Assembly: GCA_005880055.1 (NCBI GenBank)
Contig: VBJS01000093.1
Span: 1 to 5,158 of the forward strand
Origin: Chloroflexota bacterium
GTDB taxonomy: Bacteria > Chloroflexota > Dehalococcoidia > SM23-28-2 > RBG-16-64-32
Direction: 5' to 3'
Length of the DNA: 5,158 nucleotides
Position numbers and translations under genes: made by a program
Notes under the pieces: generated by a model
Seen by the model: the letters and a program-made list of their open reading frames with translations, nothing else
Told to the model about the DNA's origin: nothing
The model's database searches: none
Part shown: piece after piece, positions 1-5,091 of the stretch
Layout: each line of letters opens with the position of its first letter
Position numbering within the stretch: the stretch's first letter is position 1

Positions 1-200
1 GCCTTGCGGTCGAAGAGCTTTTCGCCGTCGGCATAGAGCTCCAGGCGGCCGCCGCCGACGGGGATGATCGTTACGGGAGCGTCTTCTTCAAACTCGTGGA
101 AGATTTCGGTCGCCATCCAGGCGGCCAGAGGCAGGTAGCCTCATTCGATGCAGTACTTGATTTCGATCCTGATGCGTCCGTCGTACCGGTCTTCAAGCAT
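1..200 (-). CDS. SelW-like (Rdx family) selenoprotein, C-terminus beyond window; UGA = selenocysteine
   Basis: The frame opens at ATG 200-198 behind a GGAG ribosome binding site. It runs 19 codons to an in-frame TGA at 143-141, then stays open to the window edge (66 codons visible). The residues before the TGA end in I-K-Y-C-I-E. Those after it begin G-Y-L and continue through an amphipathic helix (AAWMATEIFHEF), a strand (APVTIIPVGGGRLELY) and a hairpin with DGEKLFDRK. This order (beta strand, YCxxU/C-G-Y, helix, P-x-GG-x-x-E-hydrophobic, DG-x-x-(I/L)-F) is that of the SelW/SelT/SelH Rdx family, small thioredoxin-fold redox proteins. The UGA falls exactly on the second redox residue of CxxC, giving Cys17-x-x-Sec20. 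A SECIS-like hairpin follows. Members usually have roughly 75-100 residues, so little is missing. The gene lies 17 nt after the MIP18-like gene, probably in one transcript. The substrate is unknown. The alternative, a nonsense mutation of a Cys codon, is possible but less likely given the hairpin. Confidence 0.85.
108..143 (-). promoter_or_regulatory. Candidate bacterial SECIS element with its UGA codon
   Basis: After the UGA (143-141) come 14 bases, then a stem-loop at 126-108 reading GGCCGCC-UGGAU-GGCGACC. It has four G-C pairs (CGCC/GGCG) closing a five-base loop, one C-A mismatch, and two more G-C pairs below. The loop begins 22 nt after the UGA and has G in its second and third positions. 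Known bacterial SECIS elements sit inside the coding region just after the UGA, with the apical loop roughly 16-37 nt away and a G in the first two loop bases. SelB binds that loop to deliver selenocysteinyl-tRNA. The structure was judged by eye, and no folding energy was computed. Confidence 0.7.
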
Positions 201-206
201 CGTGGG

Positions 207-210
207 CTCC
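207..210 (-). promoter_or_regulatory. Ribosome binding site of the SelW-like gene
   Basis: GGAG lies six bases before ATG 200-198. It supports that start and therefore the reading frame that contains the in-frame UGA. It sits in the 17-nt gap after the MIP18-like stop codon, which fits translation from a shared message. Confidence 0.6.
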
Positions 211-217
211 AATCTAC

Positions 218-452
218 TCAGTCCAGCCCGAGATCGGTCTTTTCCTCATCGCTCATCATCTCGGGGGTCGAGGGTGGGTGGAATGTAAACTCGATGTCGA
301 CATCTTTGACGCCGGGCAGGAGGTTGAGGTTCTCCTGTATCTGCTCGGTAACGATGGGGCCGATCGGGGAGGCAGGCGGGGTGAGCGTCATAGTGCAGTT
401 CCGGGTCATAGACCTCGCGGAGAGCCTCTACCACTACGTCTTCGGTCACCAT
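218..452 (-). pseudogene. MIP18/DUF59 family Fe-S cluster assembly protein, internally deleted and frame-broken
   Basis: ATG 452-450 opens a frame that reads MVTEDVVVEALREVYDPEL, the typical N-terminus of bacterial MIP18/DUF59 (SufT/PaaD-like) proteins, which take part in Fe-S cluster assembly. After codon 20 (about 393) homology continues in another frame: TMTLT, PIGPIVTEQIQENL, LLPGVKDVDIEF and PEMMSDEEK, ending at TGA 220-218. The stretch expected between DPEL and TMTLT, a conserved NIVDLGLVYD-type strand of about 20-24 residues, is absent. The lesion is therefore a deletion of about 60-70 bp that also changes frame. The usual TSPGCP/TSPACP motif reads TPPASP, so the conserved Cys is Ser. 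The remaining C-terminal half could start at ATG 409 or 391 but would lack the core fold. A good ribosome binding site (AAAGGA, 466-461, eight bases before the ATG) remains. This is either a decayed gene or an assembly error. Confidence 0.75.
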
Positions 453-460
453 ACCAACGT

Positions 461-466
461 TCCTTT
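461..466 (-). promoter_or_regulatory. Ribosome binding site of the MIP18-like gene
   Basis: AAAGGA ends eight bases before ATG 452-450. It fixes the start of the MIP18-like gene even though the frame breaks later. Confidence 0.55.
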
Positions 467-518
467 TTCCATCTTACCAATTTCCAAATGTCGGCGCTTG
501 ACTGAACCTGATTTGCCG

Positions 519-547
519 CTCATATTTCAGATTAAGCAGCCGGTCAC
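519..547 (-). promoter_or_regulatory. Candidate sigma-70-type promoter for the MIP18/SelW operon
   Basis: On the minus strand GTGACC (547-542) and TATGAG (524-519) are separated by 17 bases. Each matches its consensus (TTGACA, TATAAT) at four of six positions. Transcription would start near 512, about 60 nt before the MIP18-like ATG. The match is modest, but the site is placed correctly between a probable terminator and the first gene, and its -35 box overlaps the near-palindrome at 542-559. Confidence 0.3.
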
Positions 548-559
548 GATATCATGACC
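542..559. repeat. 18-bp near-perfect palindrome, possible operator
   Basis: GGTCACGATATCATGACC is an inverted repeat with eight of nine half-site positions symmetric and GATATC at the centre. It lies in the gap before the MIP18/SelW unit and overlaps the candidate -35 box, where a dimeric repressor site would be expected. No regulator gene is visible, and chance or a small hairpin role is possible. Confidence 0.35.
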
Positions 560-584
560 CGCCGCTGGCCAAACGGGAGGGGGT

Positions 585-614
585 AGACGAGGCGCCCGGA
601 ACGGCGCCTCGTCT
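585..614 (-). terminator. Strong hairpin after the dehydrogenase gene, probable transcription end
   Basis: AGACGAGGCGCC and its exact reverse complement flank a six-base loop (597-602). That gives a perfect 12-bp GC-rich stem that begins two bases after the dehydrogenase stop codon. Neither strand has a T-run after the stem, so it is not a classic intrinsic terminator. It may act with Rho, as an I-shaped GC-rich terminator, or as a 3' end stabiliser. Confidence 0.55.
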
Positions 615-616
615 CG

Positions 617-1561
617 TTATGCGGCGCCTGATGGCGGCGATCCCCCCGCGAGCCGCTCCAGTGCTTTGAGGAGGGCCTGAGTGCCTTCGCCGCCGAGCCC
701 CTCTTCCGTTAGCCGACCGAAGAGCAGGTGGGTGATCACCGTCCCCGGGAGCGATGCGCCGGACTCATGCGCGCTGTTGAGTGCGTGGCGGAGGTCCTTC
801 GCCTGGTGGGCGACTTTGAAGCCGGGCCGCCAATCCGCGGCGAGCATCTTAGGGGCCAGATTCTGCAACTGCCAGGAGTTGCCTGCGCCGGCGCTCACGG
901 CCTCGAGCATGCGTTCCGGGTCCACGCCCGCCTTTCGGCAGAGCGTGATCGCTTCGCAGACGCCGAGGTTGTTCAAAGCGACAGCGATTTGGTTGCAGAG
1001 CTTCACTACCTGGCCGCTGCCGCTCGGACCACAATAGACTATCTTCTCGCCGAGCACGTCCAGCACGGGCCGGCAGGACTCGAATACGGCCTCGTCGCCG
1101 CCGGCCATTATGGACAGCGTGCCGTTGACGGCGCCCTGCTCGCCGCCGCTCACGGGCGCGTCGAGCATTTCGATTCCGGCCTCGCGAAGCCTCGCCGCAA
1201 CTCGGCGCGTGGTCTCGGGCGAGATAGTGGACATATCGATATAGGTCAAACCCTCGCGCGCGGTTTCGATGATCCCGCCGGGGCCCAGCGCCACCTGCTC
1301 GACGTCCGGTGAATCGCCGACCATCGTGATGACGACATCGGCCTGTCCGGCCGCCGCCCCGGCGCTGGCGGCCTCGCGGGCGCCTTCTGCGACCAGCGCG
1401 TCGATGCCGGGCTTGCTGCGGTTCCAGACGGTGAGCGGATATCCGGCGCGGAGCAGGTTCCGGGCCATGGGCCGGCCCATGATGCCGAGTCCGATGAAGC
1501 CGAGTTTTAGGGGTCTGTCTGCTGACCGCTGTCCGCCGTCTGGTGGGTCGTCGTTAGCCAT
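617..1561 (-). CDS. NAD(P)-dependent beta-hydroxyacid dehydrogenase (tartronate-semialdehyde reductase / 3-hydroxyisobutyrate dehydrogenase type)
   Basis: The product has 314 residues, close to the family norm of about 290-300 plus a short 17-residue N-terminal tail. It is a soluble cytoplasmic oxidoreductase that interconverts a 3-hydroxyacid and its semialdehyde with NAD(P). A Rossmann dinucleotide site, GFIGLGIMG (21-29), is followed by the substrate-binding DAPVSGG (134-140). Next comes the catalytic segment GSGQVVKLCNQ, with the conserved Lys at 187 and Asn at 190. The all-helical C-terminal domain carries HQAKDL (252-257), close to the H-x-x-KDL pattern of the GarR/GlxR-like branch. Asn47 of VWNRS lies where cofactor preference is set, and Arg48 is suggestive of NADPH. 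The exact substrate cannot be read from sequence. The start at ATG 1561 is supported by CTGGAG eight bases upstream. It follows sbcC by 77 nt on the same strand, could share its transcript, and has no evident functional tie to it. The frame is intact, unlike both neighbours. Confidence 0.88.
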   Translation of the reverse strand: MANDDPPDGGQRSADRPLKLGFIGLGIMGRPMARNLLRAGYPLTVWNRSKPGIDALVAEGAREAASAGAAAGQADVVITMVGDSPDVEQVALGPGGIIETAREGLTYIDMSTISPETTRRVAARLREAGIEMLDAPVSGGEQGAVNGTLSIMAGGDEAVFESCRPVLDVLGEKIVYCGPSGSGQVVKLCNQIAVALNNLGVCEAITLCRKAGVDPERMLEAVSAGAGNSWQLQNLAPKMLAADWRPGFKVAHQAKDLRHALNSAHESGASLPGTVITHLLFGRLTEEGLGGEGTQALLKALERLAGGSPPSGAA

Positions 1562-1569
1562 GGGCTAAT

Positions 1570-1575
1570 CTCCAG
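1570..1575 (-). promoter_or_regulatory. Ribosome binding site of the dehydrogenase gene
   Basis: CTGGAG ends eight bases before ATG 1561-1559. It supports this start over a start nearer the Rossmann motif, so the hydrophilic 17-residue N-terminal tail is probably translated. Confidence 0.55.
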
Positions 1576-1638
1576 GGTTAGTGGGACGAGTTTGTTTGAC
1601 AGTTTAGAGTGTCGCGCGGAGTCGGTTTCGATTAAACG

Positions 1639-1857
1639 TTATTCAATCGTGATCGTGCTACCCGATTCTGATTTGTGAACCCTGATGCGACGGCCTATCC
1701 TCTCTGCAAGCTCCTCGAGATGGGTGACCATGCCCACCATGCGGTTGCCATCAGCGCCGATCACCTCCAGGGCGTTGACGACGTCATCGAGTGTTGAGAC
1801 ATCAAGATTGCTGAAGCCTTCGTCGATAAACAGACTCTCGAGTGTACCCGAACCGGC
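1639..1857 (-). pseudogene. sbcC: SbcC C-terminal fragment: Walker B, D-loop and tail (third reading frame)
   Basis: In a frame different from both upstream parts, the minus strand reads AGSGTLESLFIDEGFSNLD, then VVNALEVIGADGNRMVGMVTH and a C-terminal strand ending ITIE before TAA 1641-1639. This is the end of the SbcC/Rad50 ATPase head. LFIDEGF is Walker B with the catalytic Glu, SNLD is the D-loop (usually GTLD or GSLD), and VTH carries the switch His. It joins directly onto the signature-motif fragment, with the helix normally between them missing. It has no start codon or ribosome binding site of its own, so as sequenced it would not be made. Intact, it would complete the composite ATP site of the SbcC dimer. 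Confidence 0.8.
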
Positions 1858-2377
1858 GTAGCGCTAGCGACGCGAGGAATGTCTCTCCGCCGCTCAGTGT
1901 CTTCACTGAACGGGTCTCGCCAAGATTCCAATTATCAGCCACCAGGAATTCCTGCCCGTCGACCCTGAATTCGTACCGGTTACGGGAAATATCAAGAAGA
2001 CGATGCGAGCCGTCCTGCGCCAGCACTTTCAGCGCTCGCTCGCGAATATAGTTGGGGAATCCAGTCACCCTCAGCAGAGTAGCGAGATCTCTCGCCAGCG
2101 ACCCGGCGGCGCGAGCCTCCTCCGCTTCCGCTGCGATCCCCTTCGCTTTCGCAATTCCCTCTTCGATCCGTTTGATTTCCGTCGTTGCCACGCCGATCTG
2201 CTGGTTCACCTGCCGGTCCACGGCATCCGCGTCCTGGAGCCGCTTGTTCAGCGACCCCTTCGGGCTGCGGCCGGCCTTGAGCTCCGTGCCTACGTCATGC
2301 CAGGGGTTGGCCGACGCCAGCTGCTGGAGAGTTGCCACGGCCGCCCCGGCGTCGCGCGCCGCACTCTCCGCCTGGTC
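1802..2377 (-). pseudogene. sbcC: SbcC middle fragment: end of coiled coil and ABC signature (second reading frame)
   Basis: From about 2377 the SbcC homology runs in a new frame, DQAESAARDAGAAVATLQQL onward. It passes through the return arm of the coiled coil into the head: FPNYIRERAL, DISRNRYEFRVDGQEFLVADNW and the ABC signature VKTLSGGETFLASLAL. True homology stops near 1859. The frame then reads unrelated residues to a stop at 1804-1802. An internal ATG at 2338 could start a 178-residue piece, but it has no clear ribosome binding site and would carry only part of a head. Restoring one base near 2378 joins it to the upstream part without loss, so this break could be a simple indel. Confidence 0.8.
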
Positions 2378-3920
2378 CCGTGATGTCCGTGCCGGCCGCC
2401 TGGATCGCAGCGGCCTTCTGGTCGCGCTCTTTGGTAGCGTTCTTGATTTCGTCTGAGAGTCGCAGCCGCTCTCGCCGCGCCGCTTCCTGTTGCTGGATAG
2501 CCGCCGTTATCTCCCCGAGGTCAATCGACTCGCCCTCCAGGAGGCTCTTAACCCTGTCCGCGCGCTCGCGCGCTTCCTCCCGGGCCTCCTCGAGTTGCCT
2601 CCTGACAGTCTCAGCGCCCTGTCGCGCCAGTACCAGATCCCGGTCGGCGACCTGCTCCGCCTTTTGGGCGTCCCCATGCGCCCGCTGTGCCGCGCTGAGC
2701 AGCTGCTCAGCCTCGTCCAGCACGTCGTGGGCCTCCGCCGCCAGCGACGTGATCTTTTGCCCGCAGACCGGGCAAGGATCGCCGCGCTTCAGCCCGCGGC
2801 GTAGTCCCGCCGCCACGTTCTCCCGCTTCGCGGCCTCAGCGCGGCTTGCGGCGCTGTTGACATTGTCGCGGGCCGCCTTCACCGCCTTCTCCACCTCGGC
2901 CGCCCGCTTCTCTGCCTGCTTGATCCGCGGCCCCGCTTCCTTCGCGAGCGCCTCGGTCTCCGCCAGCCTCTTCGCGGCGCGTTCGGCCTCCTGCGACGCC
3001 GTCCGCGCCTCCGTGAGGCGGTTGTGCATCTCCGAGTCGTAGGTGCTCGCCTCCAGTTCCTGTGCCAGCGCCGCGACCTGCGCGGAGAGGCCGTCCACCG
3101 CCTGCTGCCCCGACTCCAGGACTTCGTTGGCGGTCATCAGGTCCTTCTCGGCCGCGTTGAGCGAGTCTTTTGCCTTAGCACCCTGCTCCATCGCCGCTGA
3201 CAGGGCCTCAGCCGTGTGCAGGGCATCTGAGAGCGCCTGTTTCGTCATGTTCAGGTCAGCGGCGCGCTCCCGGTGCTCCGCCAGCTGGGCGCGGGCCGCT
3301 TCCAGCGCTTCCGGTGTCGCCCCGGCGTACTGTTCGAGCGCCTGCTGCAGGCCGGCTACCCTCATGTCATGGGTCGAGGCGATCTCGTTCGCGCGCTGCA
3401 TCATGCGCTGGTAGCGGTCCAGGCGGAGGAGTCCGTCAAGCACCTTGCGGCGCTCCTCGGGCTTTCCAGCAAGGAACTTCTCGAACTGCCCCTGGGGGAG
3501 CAGGATGGCCCGCACGAAGCCGTCGTAGTCCATCCCCAGCAAGTTGGTGACGTAGTCCGTGGCGTCGCGTGCCCTGTCCGCCTCGGGCAACCACCCGTCC
3601 GATCCGGCGTCATAACGGTCGACCCGGGCGGTCGGCGCTCCCCTGTGTCCTGTAGCGCGGTGCACCCTGTACCGCGAACCCTCGCTTGTAAACTCCAACT
3701 CGACCGACATTCGCTCGGCGCCCTGGCTGATCATCTGCCTGATGTTGTCTCCGACTCGCGGCACCTCTCCGAACAGCGCGTACGTGACCGCGTCGACCAG
3801 CGTGGTCTTGCCTGCGCCCGTAGGCCCCGTGATTGCGAACAAGTCGAGTCCCGAGAAGTCGATTTGCTGCTTCTCCTTGTAGGCCGTGAGGCCCTGTATC
3901 GCGAGCCTAACCGGACGCAT
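2295..3920 (-). CDS. sbcC: SbcC (Rad50-like SMC ATPase), N-terminal head, coiled coil and zinc hook; truncated by frameshift
   Basis: SbcC is the ATPase of the SbcCD complex, which opens and trims DNA hairpins and blocked ends using the SbcD nuclease. This frame encodes 541 residues, of which about the first 512 are genuine and the rest out of frame. The Walker A motif GPTGAGKTT (32-40) follows the usual N-terminal strand and AYKEKQQIDF. The Q-loop region ILLPQGQFEKFLAG is at 139-152. A long Ala/Glu/Arg-rich coiled coil starts near residue 170, and the zinc-hook CPVCG is at 383-387, where two SbcC molecules would dimerise through a metal. With the two downstream fragments the gene spans 3920-1639, about 760 codons. 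That is shorter than E. coli SbcC (about 1,050), so the coiled coil is short. The start ATG 3920 overlaps the sbcD end by 14 nt and has AGGAGG just upstream. The break near 2378 would remove the second half of the ATP site. Confidence 0.88.
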   Translation of the reverse strand: MRPVRLAIQGLTAYKEKQQIDFSGLDLFAITGPTGAGKTTLVDAVTYALFGEVPRVGDNIRQMISQGAERMSVELEFTSEGSRYRVHRATGHRGAPTARVDRYDAGSDGWLPEADRARDATDYVTNLLGMDYDGFVRAILLPQGQFEKFLAGKPEERRKVLDGLLRLDRYQRMMQRANEIASTHDMRVAGLQQALEQYAGATPEALEAARAQLAEHRERAADLNMTKQALSDALHTAEALSAAMEQGAKAKDSLNAAEKDLMTANEVLESGQQAVDGLSAQVAALAQELEASTYDSEMHNRLTEARTASQEAERAAKRLAETEALAKEAGPRIKQAEKRAAEVEKAVKAARDNVNSAASRAEAAKRENVAAGLRRGLKRGDPCPVCGQKITSLAAEAHDVLDEAEQLLSAAQRAHGDAQKAEQVADRDLVLARQGAETVRRQLEEAREEARERADRVKSLLEGESIDLGEITAAIQQQEAARRERLRLSDEIKNATKERDQKAAAIQAAGTDITGPGGECGARRRGGRGNSPAAGVGQPLA

Positions 3921-5091
3921 CGACCTCCTCGTAGAGGCGGTTGAACAGCGCCATCAACTCCGCCGGAGGCTCGTTGCCGGCGTGCACTCCGCGGTAGTAA
4001 GCCGTGAACGCCTCCGCCGGCGACTCCCTGTGGACGTCAAAGTCCAGCACGTCGTCCTCCTCGGATGTTTCCCGTACTGTCTCGATCTGCACGGCGTTTG
4101 GGGCGATCTCCCGCACCTGTTGAGCCAGCCCGGGCGCGGGCCGGTCCGCCTTCAGGAAAACCTTCAGATATGCGTCCCCGACCTCCGCGGCCAGTGCCTC
4201 CACGGCCTCCAGCGTTACGCCGGCTTTCGCGGTGCCCAGGTTCCGGAGCTGCCGGATCGATTTCAGCGGCGCATGCTCCACCCGCGCCCGTTGTCCAGGC
4301 GATATATCGACTATGTTGACGCGCTTCTCCTGACCCGCCTCGCCAAAGTCGACCTGGAGCAGGGAGCCAGAGTAATAGGCATTGGCGAGCGGGAATTCCT
4401 GCGGCATGTGGACGTGACCTAGGGCGATGTACTGTGGAGCGGGCTTGGCAGGCAGTAGAGCCCGCGGCAGGGTGTATGCGATCCCGGTATGCAGGGCGCG
4501 CTCGCCCCGGTCCACGTCCGCAATCTTCGAGTCATCTAGCAGTACATGCGACATCAAGATATTCACCCTGTCCGAGCGAAAGCTCTTCGCGAGGTGTTTC
4601 ATCGCGCCGGCAACGCCCTGAGCGTACTGGCTGAACTTCTCGTCGCCAAACCACAACTTGTCGAAGTCCTGCACCTTTCTCTCCGGCACCCAGGGCAACG
4701 CTGCGACGATAGCACACTCTTCTTTATCCCGGCTGGCCACCTCAACGATCAACGCACCGTCGATCTGGGGTTCGGCACGCACGTGCAGGTCGACCATCTC
4801 TAGGACCCGGGCGAACGCGCTTAGCCGTCGAGGGTTGTCGTGGTTTCCTGCTATCATCACCGCAGGAATTTGCTCGGCTATCAGCTCTCGTAAGAAGTCG
4901 AATACTATTCGCTCGGCTTCCGGCGGCGGAGCGACCGAGTCGAAGATGTCTCCGGCGACCAGGATGCAATCCACCCTCTCACGCTTGGCGATGTCCAGCA
5001 CTTCGGCCAGTGCGGCCGCGTACTCGGCGTCGCGTTTGATAGATTTGATCGGTTTGCCGACGTGCCAGTCCGAGGTGTGCAGAAATCTCAT
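3907..5091 (-). CDS. sbcD: SbcD, Mre11-like nuclease subunit of the SbcCD complex
   Basis: This 394-residue calcineurin-like metallophosphoesterase is intact and of normal length (E. coli SbcD has about 400). As the Mn-dependent nuclease of SbcCD it cuts DNA hairpins and processes double-strand ends in the cytoplasm. All five phosphoesterase motifs are visible: SDWHVG (Asp8, His10), AGDIFD (Asp48), GNHD (Asn83, His84), MSHV (His182) and GHVH (His226, His228). A capping domain follows, then a C-terminal region with AEAFTAYY and a final helix, which in the family contacts the base of the SbcC coiled coil. The ATG at 5091 overlaps the upstream stop as ATGA, which implies translational coupling and fits the lack of a clear ribosome binding site. 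Its end overlaps sbcC by 14 nt, the usual sbcD-sbcC operon. No lesion is seen here, so the subunit should be made even if sbcC is broken. Confidence 0.95.
   Translation of the reverse strand: MRFLHTSDWHVGKPIKSIKRDAEYAAALAEVLDIAKRERVDCILVAGDIFDSVAPPPEAERIVFDFLRELIAEQIPAVMIAGNHDNPRRLSAFARVLEMVDLHVRAEPQIDGALIVEVASRDKEECAIVAALPWVPERKVQDFDKLWFGDEKFSQYAQGVAGAMKHLAKSFRSDRVNILMSHVLLDDSKIADVDRGERALHTGIAYTLPRALLPAKPAPQYIALGHVHMPQEFPLANAYYSGSLLQVDFGEAGQEKRVNIVDISPGQRARVEHAPLKSIRQLRNLGTAKAGVTLEAVEALAAEVGDAYLKVFLKADRPAPGLAQQVREIAPNAVQIETVRETSEEDDVLDFDVHRESPAEAFTAYYRGVHAGNEPPAELMALFNRLYEEVDASG
3924..3930 (-). promoter_or_regulatory. Ribosome binding site of sbcC inside the sbcD 3' end
   Basis: GAGGAGG lies three bases before ATG 3920-3918, inside the last codons of sbcD. 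It is a near-perfect anti-16S match at short spacing. It supports the start that gives the 14-nt overlap and ties sbcC translation to sbcD. Confidence 0.6.

Noticed and set aside
141..143. Reading the TGA as a simple stop or as Trp/Gly in a variant code
   Set aside because: A simple stop would leave a 19-residue peptide while SelW homology continues in frame. A variant code does not fit, because sbcD-adjacent and other genes here end at TGA (for example 218-220) and the genome is GC-rich. The CxxU position plus hairpin favour Sec.
96..557. Long plus-strand open frame of 153 codons across the SelW/MIP18 region
   Set aside because: It runs antisense to two genes with clear family homology, has no recognisable domain, and crosses the intergenic gap. 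It is an open-frame artefact of GC-rich sequence.
1467..1480. 14-bp perfect palindrome ATGGGCCGGCCCAT
   Set aside because: It lies within the Rossmann-motif coding region of the dehydrogenase (codons for M-G-R-P-M) and is explained by GC-rich codon choice. There is no promoter context.
1596..1601. TTGACA box on the plus strand in the sbcC-dehydrogenase gap
   Set aside because: No -10-like hexamer is found at 16-18 bases, and no plus-strand gene follows.
1562..1638. Promoter or small RNA in the 77-bp gap between sbcC and the dehydrogenase
   Set aside because: Only a weak TAAACT-like box without a properly spaced partner is seen, so nothing beyond the ribosome binding site can be supported.
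2332..3944. Several long plus-strand open frames opposite sbcC
   Set aside because: Their Ser/Arg/Ala-rich low-complexity translations are the expected mirror of an Ala/Glu/Arg-rich coiled coil at high GC. They show no motifs.
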